Below, in pieces: positions 1 to 6,413 of a stretch of DNA of 7,683 nt; position 1 is the stretch's first letter, and the number at the start of each line of letters is the position of its first letter. Origin of the DNA: Pseudomonas sp. SST3 (lineage in GTDB: Bacteria; Pseudomonadota; Gammaproteobacteria; Pseudomonadales; Pseudomonadaceae); the NCBI RefSeq assembly GCF_003325755.1, contig NZ_QORI02000056.1, forward strand, positions 1-7,683, read 5' to 3'. A program made the position numbers and the translations under genes. The notes under the pieces were generated by a model that saw only the letters and a program-made list of their open reading frames with translations, ran no database searches and had not been told where the DNA came from.

Positions 1-302
1 CCGGCTTGGGTTTGTGCATAAGCTAACCGAGGGTTCCTGTCAGATTGCTGATCGAGACATTACGGTTTTGACAGAGTTGGAATCTACGGATAAAAGATTT
101 CCGAAACTTACCGAAGTAAAGCGTTTTGTCGCTCAGGCCGTACCGAGTGCTTCCGTCAACCTACGGCTAAAAAAATGGGGCCGTATAGGCGCCGATAGGC
201 CAAAGGGAGATGGACAGCCAGAAAGCAGGCATTAACGCGGATATGAATTGCTGAACTGTTTTCAAGTTAACGTAGTTAGCTGTCAAAAAGCTGATGCAAA
301 CG

Positions 303-316
303 TTACATTTCCGTAA
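303..316 (+). promoter_or_regulatory. Distal cop-box-like palindrome
   Basis: The site reads TTAC-ATTTCC-GTAA, an inverted repeat with 4-base arms and a 6-base spacer. It has the same geometry as the proximal site at 363-376 and lies exactly 60 bp upstream of it, close to six helical turns. From memory, the Pseudomonas cop box bound by the response regulator CopR contains TTAC-N5-TGTAA. This copy keeps the arms but has C instead of T before GTAA, so it would be the weaker of the two. Binding is inferred, not shown. Confidence 0.4.
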
Positions 317-361
317 GGTGCTGACCGCCAGCTCACCGTACTTCGGCAATAGCGGTTAGGA

Positions 362-377
362 ATTACATCTTTGTAAT
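362..377 (+). promoter_or_regulatory. Proximal cop-box-like palindrome (candidate CopR site)
   Basis: The site reads ATTAC-ATCTTT-GTAAT, a perfect 5-bp inverted repeat with a 6-base spacer. It matches the TTAC-N5-TGTAAT core that I recall for copper-inducible cop promoters of Pseudomonas. It ends 12 bp before a possible -35 element, the usual place for an activator of the CopR/CusR class. It precedes a PtrA-like gene, a family known to be copper-induced in P. aeruginosa. The regulator itself is not in the window. Confidence 0.55.
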
Positions 378-389
378 ATCTGGATCAGC

Positions 390-416
390 TTGCTGTAAGG
401 GAAGTGGTCGTAATCT
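390..416 (+). promoter_or_regulatory. Weak sigma-70-like promoter for the PtrA-like gene
   Basis: A poor -35 (TTGCTG, 390-395) and a -10-like TAATCT (411-416) are separated by 15 bp. TATAGA at 416-421 is an alternative -10. The poor match and short spacer fit a promoter needing an activator at the adjacent palindrome at 362-377. A start site near 423 would leave a short leader before the AGAGG ribosome binding site at 434-438. This is a reading by eye. Confidence 0.3.
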
Positions 417-445
417 ATAGACATCACTAACCCAGAGGCAACGCC

Positions 446-763
446 ATGAAAACCCTTACCACAGCAATCGTTTCGATCGTATTTGTCACCGCTTCGTCTA
501 TAGCAATGGCTGAAGGTGGCGGCGATCGCATGTTTAATCGCATGAACGAAGCGGGCGAAGCAAAGCACACTATAAAAGAGCTACTAAAAGAAGGCACAGT
601 AGTCAGCATCGCACCAAAGGGAACTGCGGGAACCACTAACGCAATCCAAAACTATACAACTAACGGAAAAGTCAGAACCTACGAAATGAAAGTAAGGACT
701 CCTGACGGTAAAATTCATACCGTAGAGTATTTGGGAGCACCCGTAGGCGTCGATAACGGTTAA
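446..763 (+). CDS. PtrA-like small secreted metal-responsive protein
   Basis: This 105-residue protein begins with a clear Sec signal peptide: basic Lys2, a hydrophobic run and an A-x-A site, with predicted cleavage after Ala22. The mature N-terminus reads EGGGDRMFNRMNEA, which matches the start of Pseudomonas proteins annotated as co-regulatory protein PtrA N-terminal. P. aeruginosa PtrA is copper-inducible and was reported to interact with the type III regulator ExsA, although the export signal suggests a periplasmic role. The ATG at 446 is preceded by AGAGG at 434-438 with 7 bases between. The protein is longer than the roughly 60-residue PtrA I recall; residues 43-100 add a segment rich in alternating polar and hydrophobic residues that may form beta-strands, with no cysteine. 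Codon use is more AT-rich than in the genes to its right. Its stop lies 5 bp from the stop of the converging SDR gene. The family call is fairly likely; the function is uncertain. Confidence 0.75.
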   Translation: MKTLTTAIVSIVFVTASSIAMAEGGGDRMFNRMNEAGEAKHTIKELLKEGTVVSIAPKGTAGTTNAIQNYTTNGKVRTYEMKVRTPDGKIHTVEYLGAPVGVDNG

Positions 764-768
764 GAGGC

Positions 769-1761
769 TTAGCTCGCAATCATTCCGATGACAACACCGA
801 CAATGACGGCCGTAGTCACTCCTGTGACGGTAATTATTTTACCCACCGTCTCTGCGCTAACCCCCATGGCCTTGTCGACGGCACGCTCGGAAAAGCGGCC
901 AGAGGTGCGGGCCAAGCCCTCGACCGGGCCGTAGAGGTTATCTGGTCGATTAGGCTCTTCATCCTCGCCTGTAAGCTGCCCCTCCCAGGCGCGCTTGGCC
1001 ATCATCCGGTCGAGCACGCCGGGCAAAACCATGTTACCGAGAATTGCCTGGAACGCTGCCTTGCCCAGCCAAAACTCGCGTGGCTTATCGACAGCTGCGC
1101 GCAGAATAGCCCGCGCGGCGACGTCCGGCGTGTGGATCGGCGGCACCGGCTGCGGGCGCTTGCCAAAGGTATTGCGGGCCCAGTCGAACTGCGGCGTGTT
1201 ATGGCCCGGCAGCTGTACCATCGTCACGCGGATGCGGCTTTTGTCGTGGATCAGCTCGCTGCGCAGCGAGTCGGTGAAACCGCGTATGGCGAACTTTGCA
1301 CCGCAATAGGCCGCCTGCAACGGAATCGAGCGGTAGGACAGGGCCGAGCCGACCTGGACGATAGTGCCTCGGTCGCGCGCTCGCATGTGCCGCAGCGCGG
1401 CGAGCGTGCCATGGACGAAGCCCATGTAGGTGACGTTGGTGACTTGACCGATATCGGCAGCCTTAAGTGTTGATATTGGCCCGAACAGCGTGACCATGGC
1501 GCTATTGACCCATACGTCGATTGGCCCGAGTTCCTTCTCGATGTGCTCGGCGGCGCGATCCACGGCGGCGGCATCGGCCATGTCGCACTGGATTGCCAGC
1601 ACTTTAGCGCCCATGCCCATCAATTCGTCGCGGGTGTCGGCCAGGCCCCGCTCGCCGCGCGCCAGTATTGCCAGCTGATAACCGGCACGGGCAAACGCTA
1701 TGGCGGTAGCGCGGCCGACGCCGGCGGTCCCGCCGGTAATGACCGCGATAGGTTCACTCAT
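769..1761 (-). CDS. SDR family oxidoreductase with C-terminal membrane anchor
   Basis: This 330-residue protein is a classical short-chain dehydrogenase/reductase that should use NAD(P)H on a carbonyl or alcohol substrate, not identifiable here. The Rossmann nucleotide motif TGGTAGVG is at 9-16, the acidic residue after beta-3 is Asp60, and the catalytic set is Ser139 (or Ser142), Tyr152 and Lys156 (YCGAK). The usual NNAG motif is changed to VNSAM (85-89). The segment LPGHNTPQFDWAR (184-196) is typical of a subgroup of longer SDRs. Residues 245-300 form an extra C-terminal region, and 307-328 is a hydrophobic helix that could tether the enzyme to the inner membrane. The ATG at 1761 follows an AGGAG sequence about 9 bases upstream. 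The gene lies 37 bp behind the SPW/VKOR-like gene and is probably co-transcribed with it, so a membrane redox role is plausible. The family is certain; the substrate is unknown. Confidence 0.93.
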   Translation of the reverse strand: MSEPIAVITGGTAGVGRATAIAFARAGYQLAILARGERGLADTRDELMGMGAKVLAIQCDMADAAAVDRAAEHIEKELGPIDVWVNSAMVTLFGPISTLKAADIGQVTNVTYMGFVHGTLAALRHMRARDRGTIVQVGSALSYRSIPLQAAYCGAKFAIRGFTDSLRSELIHDKSRIRVTMVQLPGHNTPQFDWARNTFGKRPQPVPPIHTPDVAARAILRAAVDKPREFWLGKAAFQAILGNMVLPGVLDRMMAKRAWEGQLTGEDEEPNRPDNLYGPVEGLARTSGRFSERAVDKAMGVSAETVGKIITVTGVTTAVIVGVVIGMIAS

Positions 1762-1798
1762 GCAAATCGACTCCTGCTTGAAAACTCTGACGAAGGAT

Positions 1799-3274
1799 TC
1801 AGCGAATCAGCCGGTTCCAGCCGCCGTAGCGGTGGTGGATCGACCCACGCGGCAGGCTGAGGCCGATAACCAGCACGCCTGCGCCCAGGCTGCCGATTGT
1901 TGAGGCCGTCGAGCCGCCGTCGAGAAACCAGGGGGCCGCGAGCAACCAGAGGCCGATCGGCAGGTTGAGAAAGCGCAGCGGGCGAGCGACTTCGGCTAGC
2001 GCCAGCACGGTGACGGTAAGCAGCAGCGAACCCATCAGGTGGTCGCTGTTGGCCATGGCACCTTCGGTGCCGAAGATTAATCTGGTAAACATCAGCCAGA
2101 CGCCCAGTACACAAAGCAGCAGCAGGCCCCAAGGCAGGTTGACCCCGCGCAATCCCTGTTGCGCCATGCCGGAAAGGCTGCCGGAGAATTCCGGCGAGTC
2201 GTCCTGCCGGCAACCCTCCATCGCGTCGCCCTTGAAGAAGGTGCGCCACATCGGCTTGCCTCGGCGCTTGGCGTCCTTGATGAACTGGCCCATGGCGACA
2301 AGCTCGTCAAGCGCGTAAGGCATCATCACTAGCATCGCCAGCGCCTGCATCAGGCACAGAGTGCACCAGGTGCCGATCATGATTGGCTGAGCGATGATGA
2401 AGAAGATGCTCACCACGCCCAGCGGCACTACCACCACGCCGAAAGCAGCCACCATCCACGGCATGGTGCGCCAGCGCCGCGCGTCGCCCATTACCGCCAT
2501 GGTCAGTTCGATCATGTAGGCCAGCACACCGACCCCAGCATCGGAGACCGGCCAAGCGCGCGACATGTTGGAGGTAATGATGGTCTCGGTGCCGTTCTCG
2601 GCCGGGCCGGTGCCGGGCGCCGGAAAGAACGGATCCCAGGCATTGGCGGTATGACCAAGCTGGTAGGCGGTCAGGTAGCGCGCCAGAAGCACTCCGATCA
2701 AAGCTAGTACGGCGATTGGCAGGCGCTGCAACCAGGTCGAAGGGTTGTAATCCCAGCCCGGCGGTACGGCTCCCTTCTGCATCATGCCGCTCATGCTCAT
2801 GCCCGGCATCATCGGTACCAGGACGGAGAAAGTAATAACTAGTCCGCCTACCAGCAATGCATTGCCATAGCCGGCAGGCGATGGGGTCCAAAACAGCAAT
2901 GGAGCGCTCATCAGCCAGAGCCCCATGACCGTATTGGCCCAACTGGCCCAGCCAACGCGTTTGAGCGAGAGCAGCGCAAACACCACGATCAACGCACCGC
3001 TGATTACGTCATTCCAGGTCATCAGCCAGGCGCGGGTGGCGACGTCGGGCAGCTCGCGCTCCGCGGCCAGACGCGCCAGGTCGAGGTCGTCAGGGGCAAT
3101 GTTCAGGTAGCCGAAGACGAAGGGCGCGCTCATCACCCAGAAGCCCAGCAACGCGTTGAGGAAATGGCACCACAGTGTGGCGATGTGGCGATGCTCCATC
3201 GCCTGCATATGCTCGTCCATGCTCTGGTCGGACTTCATCGCGCCCTGACGCAGATACTCACCCTGGTGCTCCAT
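1799..3274 (-). CDS. SPW-repeat / VKOR-like integral membrane protein
   Basis: This 491-residue protein has about 12 hydrophobic segments. SPW-type repeats (aromatic-N-x4-G-x-W-x3-AP) occur near residues 37-57, 110-130 and 434-451. Between them is a vitamin K epoxide reductase (VKOR)-like four-helix region at about 180-325, with the active-site pair Cys304-Cys307 (WCTLC) and the preceding WPVSDAGVG segment (241-249). VKOR proteins couple quinone reduction to disulfide formation in exported proteins. The cysteines are 36, 304, 307, 355 and 388, so the loop pair that normally shuttles electrons in VKOR is not in its expected place (about 205-240). The N-terminus is rich in Met and His (residues 13-30). 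The ATG at 3274 has GGAG 7 bases upstream; Met13 is a possible alternative start. It heads a likely two-gene unit with the SDR. The family assignment is good; the substrate and activity are inferred. Confidence 0.88.
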   Translation of the reverse strand: MEHQGEYLRQGAMKSDQSMDEHMQAMEHRHIATLWCHFLNALLGFWVMSAPFVFGYLNIAPDDLDLARLAAERELPDVATRAWLMTWNDVISGALIVVFALLSLKRVGWASWANTVMGLWLMSAPLLFWTPSPAGYGNALLVGGLVITFSVLVPMMPGMSMSGMMQKGAVPPGWDYNPSTWLQRLPIAVLALIGVLLARYLTAYQLGHTANAWDPFFPAPGTGPAENGTETIITSNMSRAWPVSDAGVGVLAYMIELTMAVMGDARRWRTMPWMVAAFGVVVVPLGVVSIFFIIAQPIMIGTWCTLCLMQALAMLVMMPYALDELVAMGQFIKDAKRRGKPMWRTFFKGDAMEGCRQDDSPEFSGSLSGMAQQGLRGVNLPWGLLLLCVLGVWLMFTRLIFGTEGAMANSDHLMGSLLLTVTVLALAEVARPLRFLNLPIGLWLLAAPWFLDGGSTASTIGSLGAGVLVIGLSLPRGSIHHRYGGWNRLIR

Positions 3275-3307
3275 CGATCGGCTCCGGTTCGACTGCGATG
3301 AAAGACG

Positions 3308-3330
3308 GGCCGAGTAACGGCGGCTCGGCC
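3308..3330 (-). terminator. GC-rich hairpin between GH15 and VKOR-like genes
   Basis: A perfect 7-bp stem, GGCCGAG (3308-3314) with CTCGGCC (3324-3330), encloses a 9-base loop. Read on the minus strand it is followed by CGTCTTTC, a poor T-tract. It may be a weak terminator or attenuator for the GH15 transcript. As it ends about 34 bp upstream of the VKOR-like start codon, it may instead be a structured leader. Confidence 0.35.
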
Positions 3331-3367
3331 TACCCAGAAACCGACCGACTGCGCCCGGTCGAGTTCA

Positions 3368-3382
3368 GATACAGTTCGTATC
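3368..3382. promoter_or_regulatory. Palindrome GATAC-N5-GTATC upstream of the VKOR-like gene
   Basis: The 15-base sequence GATACAGTTCGTATC is a perfect 5-bp inverted repeat with a 5-base spacer, about 95 bp upstream of the VKOR-like start. Its size and spacing suit a dimeric regulator, but a single copy this short can arise by chance. I could not pick out a convincing promoter for the VKOR-SDR unit. Confidence 0.2.
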
Positions 3383-3407
3383 AATCGCATGACGCGCATT
3401 TTTATCT

Positions 3408-3417
3408 GGTTGCAACG
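3408..3417 (-). promoter_or_regulatory. Shared motif CGTTRCAACC, copy upstream of the VKOR-like gene
   Basis: On the minus strand this reads CGTTGCAACC, and its core GTTGCAAC is a perfect 8-base palindrome. It sits 134 bp upstream of the VKOR-like start codon and just beyond the GH15 stop. A near-identical copy (CGTTACAACC) lies the same distance upstream of GH15. It could be a regulator site or a promoter element of an alternative sigma factor; neither can be proven by eye. Confidence 0.3.
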
Positions 3418-3423
3418 AACCCA

Positions 3424-5253
3424 CTAGGGTCGAGCAGTGCGTCCGTTTCTATCTGCTAGGCTGATGGCAGCATTGATCAGCCCGACATGCGAAAATGCCT
3501 GGGGTACATTGCCGCGCTGGGCGCCGCTCGCGGGATCGACTTCCTCTGCAAATAGGCCTAACTCCCCCTGCAAATTTCGCAACTGCTCGAACACTGCCTC
3601 GGCATCGGCTTGTGCCCCGGCCTCAATCATTGCCTCGACCAGCCAGAAGCTGCAGATCAGAAAAGCCCCCTCGCTGCCGTTCAGTCCATCAGAGTCGTTC
3701 GAAAGGTAGCGCCGCACCAAGTAGGGCTGGCCTTCGATTGCCAAGGCGTCGCGTACGGCATCCAAGGTGGCGCGGAATAACGCTTCGTCGCCAGCGACGA
3801 AGCCACTACGGGCCAGTAACAGCAGCGATGCATCCAAGCCTTTTTCGCCGTACGCGCGAACGAAGTGCCGGCCGTCCGCGCTGAGGCCTTCACGCAGCAC
3901 CTGCTCACGAATAGCCTCGGCTTCGCGCCGCCAGGTCGCCACATCTGCTTTGAGGTCGTGCCGCCCCTGCAGCCACAGCGCGCGTTGCAGCCCGGCCCAG
4001 GCCATGACCTTCGAGTGGACGAACTGGCGCGGCTCGCTGCGCACCTCCCAGATGCCCTGGTCCGGTTCACGCCAGTTGCCAGCAATAAAATCAGCCGCCG
4101 CAAGCATATGCGGCCAATGAGCTTGCAAAACCGATGCTTCCATACTGTCGCAGACGTAGACACATTCGAGCAGCTCGCCATAAATATCGAGCTGACGCTG
4201 CGTATCGGCGGCATTGCCGACCCGCACCGGCGCGGAGCCGCAATAACCGTCAGCGTTTTCAATCTCGCGTTCGCTCGGCGCAGGCAGGCCGTCCACTGTA
4301 TAAAGGATCTGCAGCGGCATCCCATGTTGCTCAACGGTGTCCTGCAGCCATTGCGCCCAACGGTGGGCCTCGTCGTGGCAGCCGAGGCTGAACAGAGCGG
4401 AGAGGGTCATCCCGGCATCACGGAACCAGGTGTAGCGATAATCCCAGTTACGTGTGCCACCGAGAGCCTCGGGTAGCGAGGTGCTGCCCGCTGCGACTAC
4501 CGCCCCGGTCGGCTGATGAATGAGTAGCTTGAGAGTGATGGCGCTGCGTACGATGAGGTCGCGGTGCCTCTCGGGGCAGCGCAGCCGGCCGCTCCAAGCG
4601 CGCCAGGCATCAATCGTGCCGTCCAGGCGCGACCACAATTGTGCTGGCGACATTGGCGCAGGCAGCCAAGAGTCGAGCCCAACCTGCAGCGCCACGGTGA
4701 AGCGTTCACCAGCCTTGACCGAACGCCACCCACGCCAACCCGCATCGGTATCTTCGAAGCGGCACTCGGCGTCGAGCCGTAGTGGCGGCTCGTCGCCCTG
4801 CAGTTGACCGGTCTCGTTCATCGACCAGGCCACCGGCCCTTCGCCAAAACCGCGCGACGGCTCGACCATCATCTCGAAGTTCAACTCGCCAGAGATACCC
4901 TCGACGCACCAAAGCAAAATCTGCCGTGACTCCTCTGCCGGCCAGACCATTCCCAACGTTACGCGCGCTTCACCTTTGTCCGATGTCCACCGCTGCTCGA
5001 GCACGGCAGTCCCGTCCAGATAGCGCATCTCTAGTTTGGCATCGCCACTCGCGGCGAGGCGCAGTTGGCCGCCTCGCACACGGTCGAGCAGCGGCCATAT
5101 CAGAGGCGAAGAATCAAAACGGCGCGGGCAAAACCACTCGAGTCCTCCGTCAGGGCCTATCAGCGCCAGAGAGTGGCCATCACCCAGTGCCGCCAGTGAC
5201 CCGATGGCGGGATTATTGGAGCTTGCTTCCGTTATAGCGGAGCGGGCCATCAT
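3424..5253 (-). CDS. Glycoside hydrolase family 15 (glucoamylase/trehalase type)
   Basis: A 609-residue enzyme of the bacterial GH15 group, which splits glucose from alpha-glucans or hydrolyses trehalose by an inverting mechanism. The N-terminal beta-sandwich (about 15-215) begins with IGSLAALGDGHSLALIGPDG. The (alpha/alpha)6 barrel follows and carries GGTRNWDYRYTWFRDA (265-280), YGE (358-360), DQGIWEVR (398-405), SKVMAWAGL (414-422), GSEGAFLICSFWLVEA (526-541) and GNVPQAFSHVGLINAA (581-596). The likely catalytic acid is Glu403; the likely base is Glu570 or Glu571 in FAEEVDP. There is no signal peptide, so it should act in the cytosol. The reading frame extends 21 residues further up to 5316, but GAGGA at 5262-5258 supports the ATG at 5253, or the adjacent in-frame ATG at 5250, which has the better 7-base spacing. 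Length is normal for the family. It is divergent from egtD. Trehalase versus glucoamylase cannot be decided from the sequence. Confidence 0.93.
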   Translation of the reverse strand: MMARSAITEASSNNPAIGSLAALGDGHSLALIGPDGGLEWFCPRRFDSSPLIWPLLDRVRGGQLRLAASGDAKLEMRYLDGTAVLEQRWTSDKGEARVTLGMVWPAEESRQILLWCVEGISGELNFEMMVEPSRGFGEGPVAWSMNETGQLQGDEPPLRLDAECRFEDTDAGWRGWRSVKAGERFTVALQVGLDSWLPAPMSPAQLWSRLDGTIDAWRAWSGRLRCPERHRDLIVRSAITLKLLIHQPTGAVVAAGSTSLPEALGGTRNWDYRYTWFRDAGMTLSALFSLGCHDEAHRWAQWLQDTVEQHGMPLQILYTVDGLPAPSEREIENADGYCGSAPVRVGNAADTQRQLDIYGELLECVYVCDSMEASVLQAHWPHMLAAADFIAGNWREPDQGIWEVRSEPRQFVHSKVMAWAGLQRALWLQGRHDLKADVATWRREAEAIREQVLREGLSADGRHFVRAYGEKGLDASLLLLARSGFVAGDEALFRATLDAVRDALAIEGQPYLVRRYLSNDSDGLNGSEGAFLICSFWLVEAMIEAGAQADAEAVFEQLRNLQGELGLFAEEVDPASGAQRGNVPQAFSHVGLINAAISLADRNGRTARP

Positions 5254-5257
5254 AGGA

Positions 5258-5262
5258 TCCTC
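5258..5262 (-). promoter_or_regulatory. Ribosome binding site that decides the GH15 start
   Basis: GAGGA on the minus strand lies 4 bases before the ATG at 5253 and 7 bases before the tandem ATG at 5250. No comparable site precedes the upstream in-frame ATG at 5316, and the 21 extra residues it would add do not resemble the GH15 N-terminus. Confidence 0.6.
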
Positions 5263-5360
5263 GTTCTCGGTTGGTGCAATGCCGAACCGGGCCGGCTGAC
5301 CACTTTTCGAGCCCACCCGACAGAAGACGTTCGGTTTACGCTCCTCCGTTCTGCTGCCAC

Positions 5361-5388
5361 GAACTTTTTCACGGGCCTGGCAGTCGGT
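5361..5388 (+). promoter_or_regulatory. Possible AlgU/ECF-type promoter for egtD
   Basis: GAACTT (5361-5366) is an exact match to the -35 of AlgU (RpoE-like) promoters. Seventeen bases later comes TCGGT (5384-5388), a poor match to the TCTGA -10. The correct -35 in a stress-type gene cluster makes it worth noting, but the weak -10 keeps confidence low. Confidence 0.25.
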
Positions 5389-5395
5389 TGTAACG
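5386..5395 (-). promoter_or_regulatory. Shared motif CGTTRCAACC, copy upstream of GH15
   Basis: On the minus strand this reads CGTTACAACC, one base different from the copy at 3408-3417. It is 133 bp upstream of the GH15 ATG at 5253 (136 bp from 5250), the same distance as the other copy from its gene. On the plus strand it overlaps the possible egtD -35 (TTGTAA), so it could instead simply be part of that promoter. Confidence 0.3.
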
Positions 5396-5415
5396 GCACC
5401 AAAACTCCCTAAAAC
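5388..5415 (+). promoter_or_regulatory. Possible sigma-70/RpoS promoter for egtD
   Basis: TTGTAA (5388-5393) and TAAAAC (5410-5415) are 16 bp apart, each with 4 of 6 consensus bases. A start near 5421 would leave a short leader to the AGGAG site at 5437-5441. This competes with the AlgU-like reading just upstream; both may be used or neither. Confidence 0.3.
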
Positions 5416-5447
5416 AGCGCCTGCACTACTTTGCCCAGGAGTTCTCG

Positions 5448-6413
5448 ATGGCCCTTGCTATTCGCTTCCACGGCCAGCTTTCGCAGACCAGCACCACTTC
5501 CTTTCGTGATGAAACTCTGCGAGGTCTGGCCGCCACGCCGAAATGGGCTTCGCCGAAATTCTTCTATGACCGCCGCGGCTCGGAGCTCTTCGAGCAGATC
5601 ACCGAGCAGCCCGAGTACTACCCCACGCGCACCGAGGTAGCGATCCTGGCCCAGGCTGCCACCGAGATCGCCGAGATTGCCGGACCGGACGCAGACCTGA
5701 TCGAGTTCGGCAGTGGCGCCAGCCGTAAGGTGCGCCTACTGCTCGAAGCCATGCGCCCGACGAGCTATCTGGGCATCGACATTTCCGATGACTTCCTGCG
5801 CAGCAGTACCCAGCGCCTGGCGGCCGACTACCCCTGGCTAGACGTCCACGCGCTGTCCGCAGACTTCTGCGATGAACTGCACCTGCCAAAGGGGTTCGAT
5901 AGCCGTTGCCCGTTAGCCTTTTTCCCTGGCTCCAGCATCGGCAACTTCACCCCGGCCCATGCGCAGCAGTTCTTACGCCGCCTGCACAGCCTGCTGCCGG
6001 TCGGCGGTGGCCTGCTGGTCGGTGTCGATCTGGTCAAGGACAGTGCGGTGCTAGAGGCGGCATACAACGATGCAGCCGGGGTCACCGCGGCATTCAACCT
6101 GAACCTGCTCGAACGCATCCGCAACGAGCTTGCCAGCGACATCGACCCGGCGCGCTTCACACACAAGGCGATCTTTAATGCCGTGCAGTCGCGCATCGAG
6201 ATGCACTTGGCCAGCGCCGAGGCGCAAACCGTGACCATTGAGGGACGACGCTTTCACTTTAAAGCCGGAGAGACTCTGCACACTGAGAACTCTTACAAGT
6301 ACAGCCTCGAATCCTTCGCTGCGCTGGCACGCCTGGCGCGCTTCGACAGTATCCAGCAGTGGACCGACCCGCAGCAGCTGTTCAGCGTGCATTACCTCAA
6401 ACGCACGTGCTGA
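5448..6413 (+). CDS. egtD: L-histidine N-alpha-methyltransferase (EgtD family)
   Basis: A 321-residue cytosolic SAM-dependent enzyme that should trimethylate the alpha-amino group of histidine to give hercynine, the first step of ergothioneine synthesis. The family signature is SPKFFYDRRGSELFEQIT (35-52) followed by PEYYPTRTE (55-63). The SAM site is IEFGSGASRK (85-94), with GIDIS at 109-113. The histidine-site residues Asn166 (in PGSSIGNF), Tyr206 (in AAYNDAAG) and the Glu280-x-Ser282 pair in HTENSYKYS agree with those I recall for mycobacterial EgtD (Asn166, Tyr206, Glu282, Ser284). Length is normal for the family. AGGAG at 5437-5441 lies 6 bases before the ATG. Pseudomonads that carry the pathway usually pair egtD with egtB; none is next to it here. 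The downstream 213 bp are not coding and the next gene converges on it. The family is nearly certain; ergothioneine production by this strain is not shown. Confidence 0.95.
   Translation: MALAIRFHGQLSQTSTTSFRDETLRGLAATPKWASPKFFYDRRGSELFEQITEQPEYYPTRTEVAILAQAATEIAEIAGPDADLIEFGSGASRKVRLLLEAMRPTSYLGIDISDDFLRSSTQRLAADYPWLDVHALSADFCDELHLPKGFDSRCPLAFFPGSSIGNFTPAHAQQFLRRLHSLLPVGGGLLVGVDLVKDSAVLEAAYNDAAGVTAAFNLNLLERIRNELASDIDPARFTHKAIFNAVQSRIEMHLASAEAQTVTIEGRRFHFKAGETLHTENSYKYSLESFAALARLARFDSIQQWTDPQQLFSVHYLKRTC

Larger units (their letters stand above)
1..445. other. Left intergenic region without a supportable gene
   Basis: This 445-base stretch is visibly more AT-rich than the block from 769 to 6413. 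A plus-strand reading frame is open from the left edge to a TAA at 233-235. It has a GTG but no clear ribosome binding site, and its translation resembles no family I know and ends in a low-complexity basic tail, so I do not call it a gene; it could be the tail of a decayed or partial gene. The supportable content lies in the right half: two cop-box-like palindromes (303-316 and 363-376) and a weak promoter leading into the PtrA-like gene at 446. Confidence 0.5.

Noticed and set aside
2..235. Plus-strand open frame from the left edge to TAA at 233-235
   Set aside because: No clear ribosome binding site, no recognisable family and a low-complexity basic end. It could be the tail of a gene cut by the edge, but nothing supports it.
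167..349. Minus-strand 60-residue frame covering the cop-box-like region
   Set aside because: It has no convincing start signal and overlaps the distal regulatory palindrome; its translation shows no domain features.
427..636. Antisense frame over the PtrA-like gene
   Set aside because: The plus-strand gene has a signal peptide, a family motif and a ribosome binding site; the antisense frame has none.
1758..2942. Overlapping minus-strand frames within the VKOR-like gene
   Set aside because: They are arginine- and alanine-rich out-of-frame products of GC-rich coding DNA and lack the VKOR/SPW motifs of the real frame.
3681..4476. Long frames on both strands inside the GH15 gene (217 and 203 codons)
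   Set aside because: They lie wholly inside a GH15 frame that carries all family motifs, and their own sequences are low in recognisable structure.
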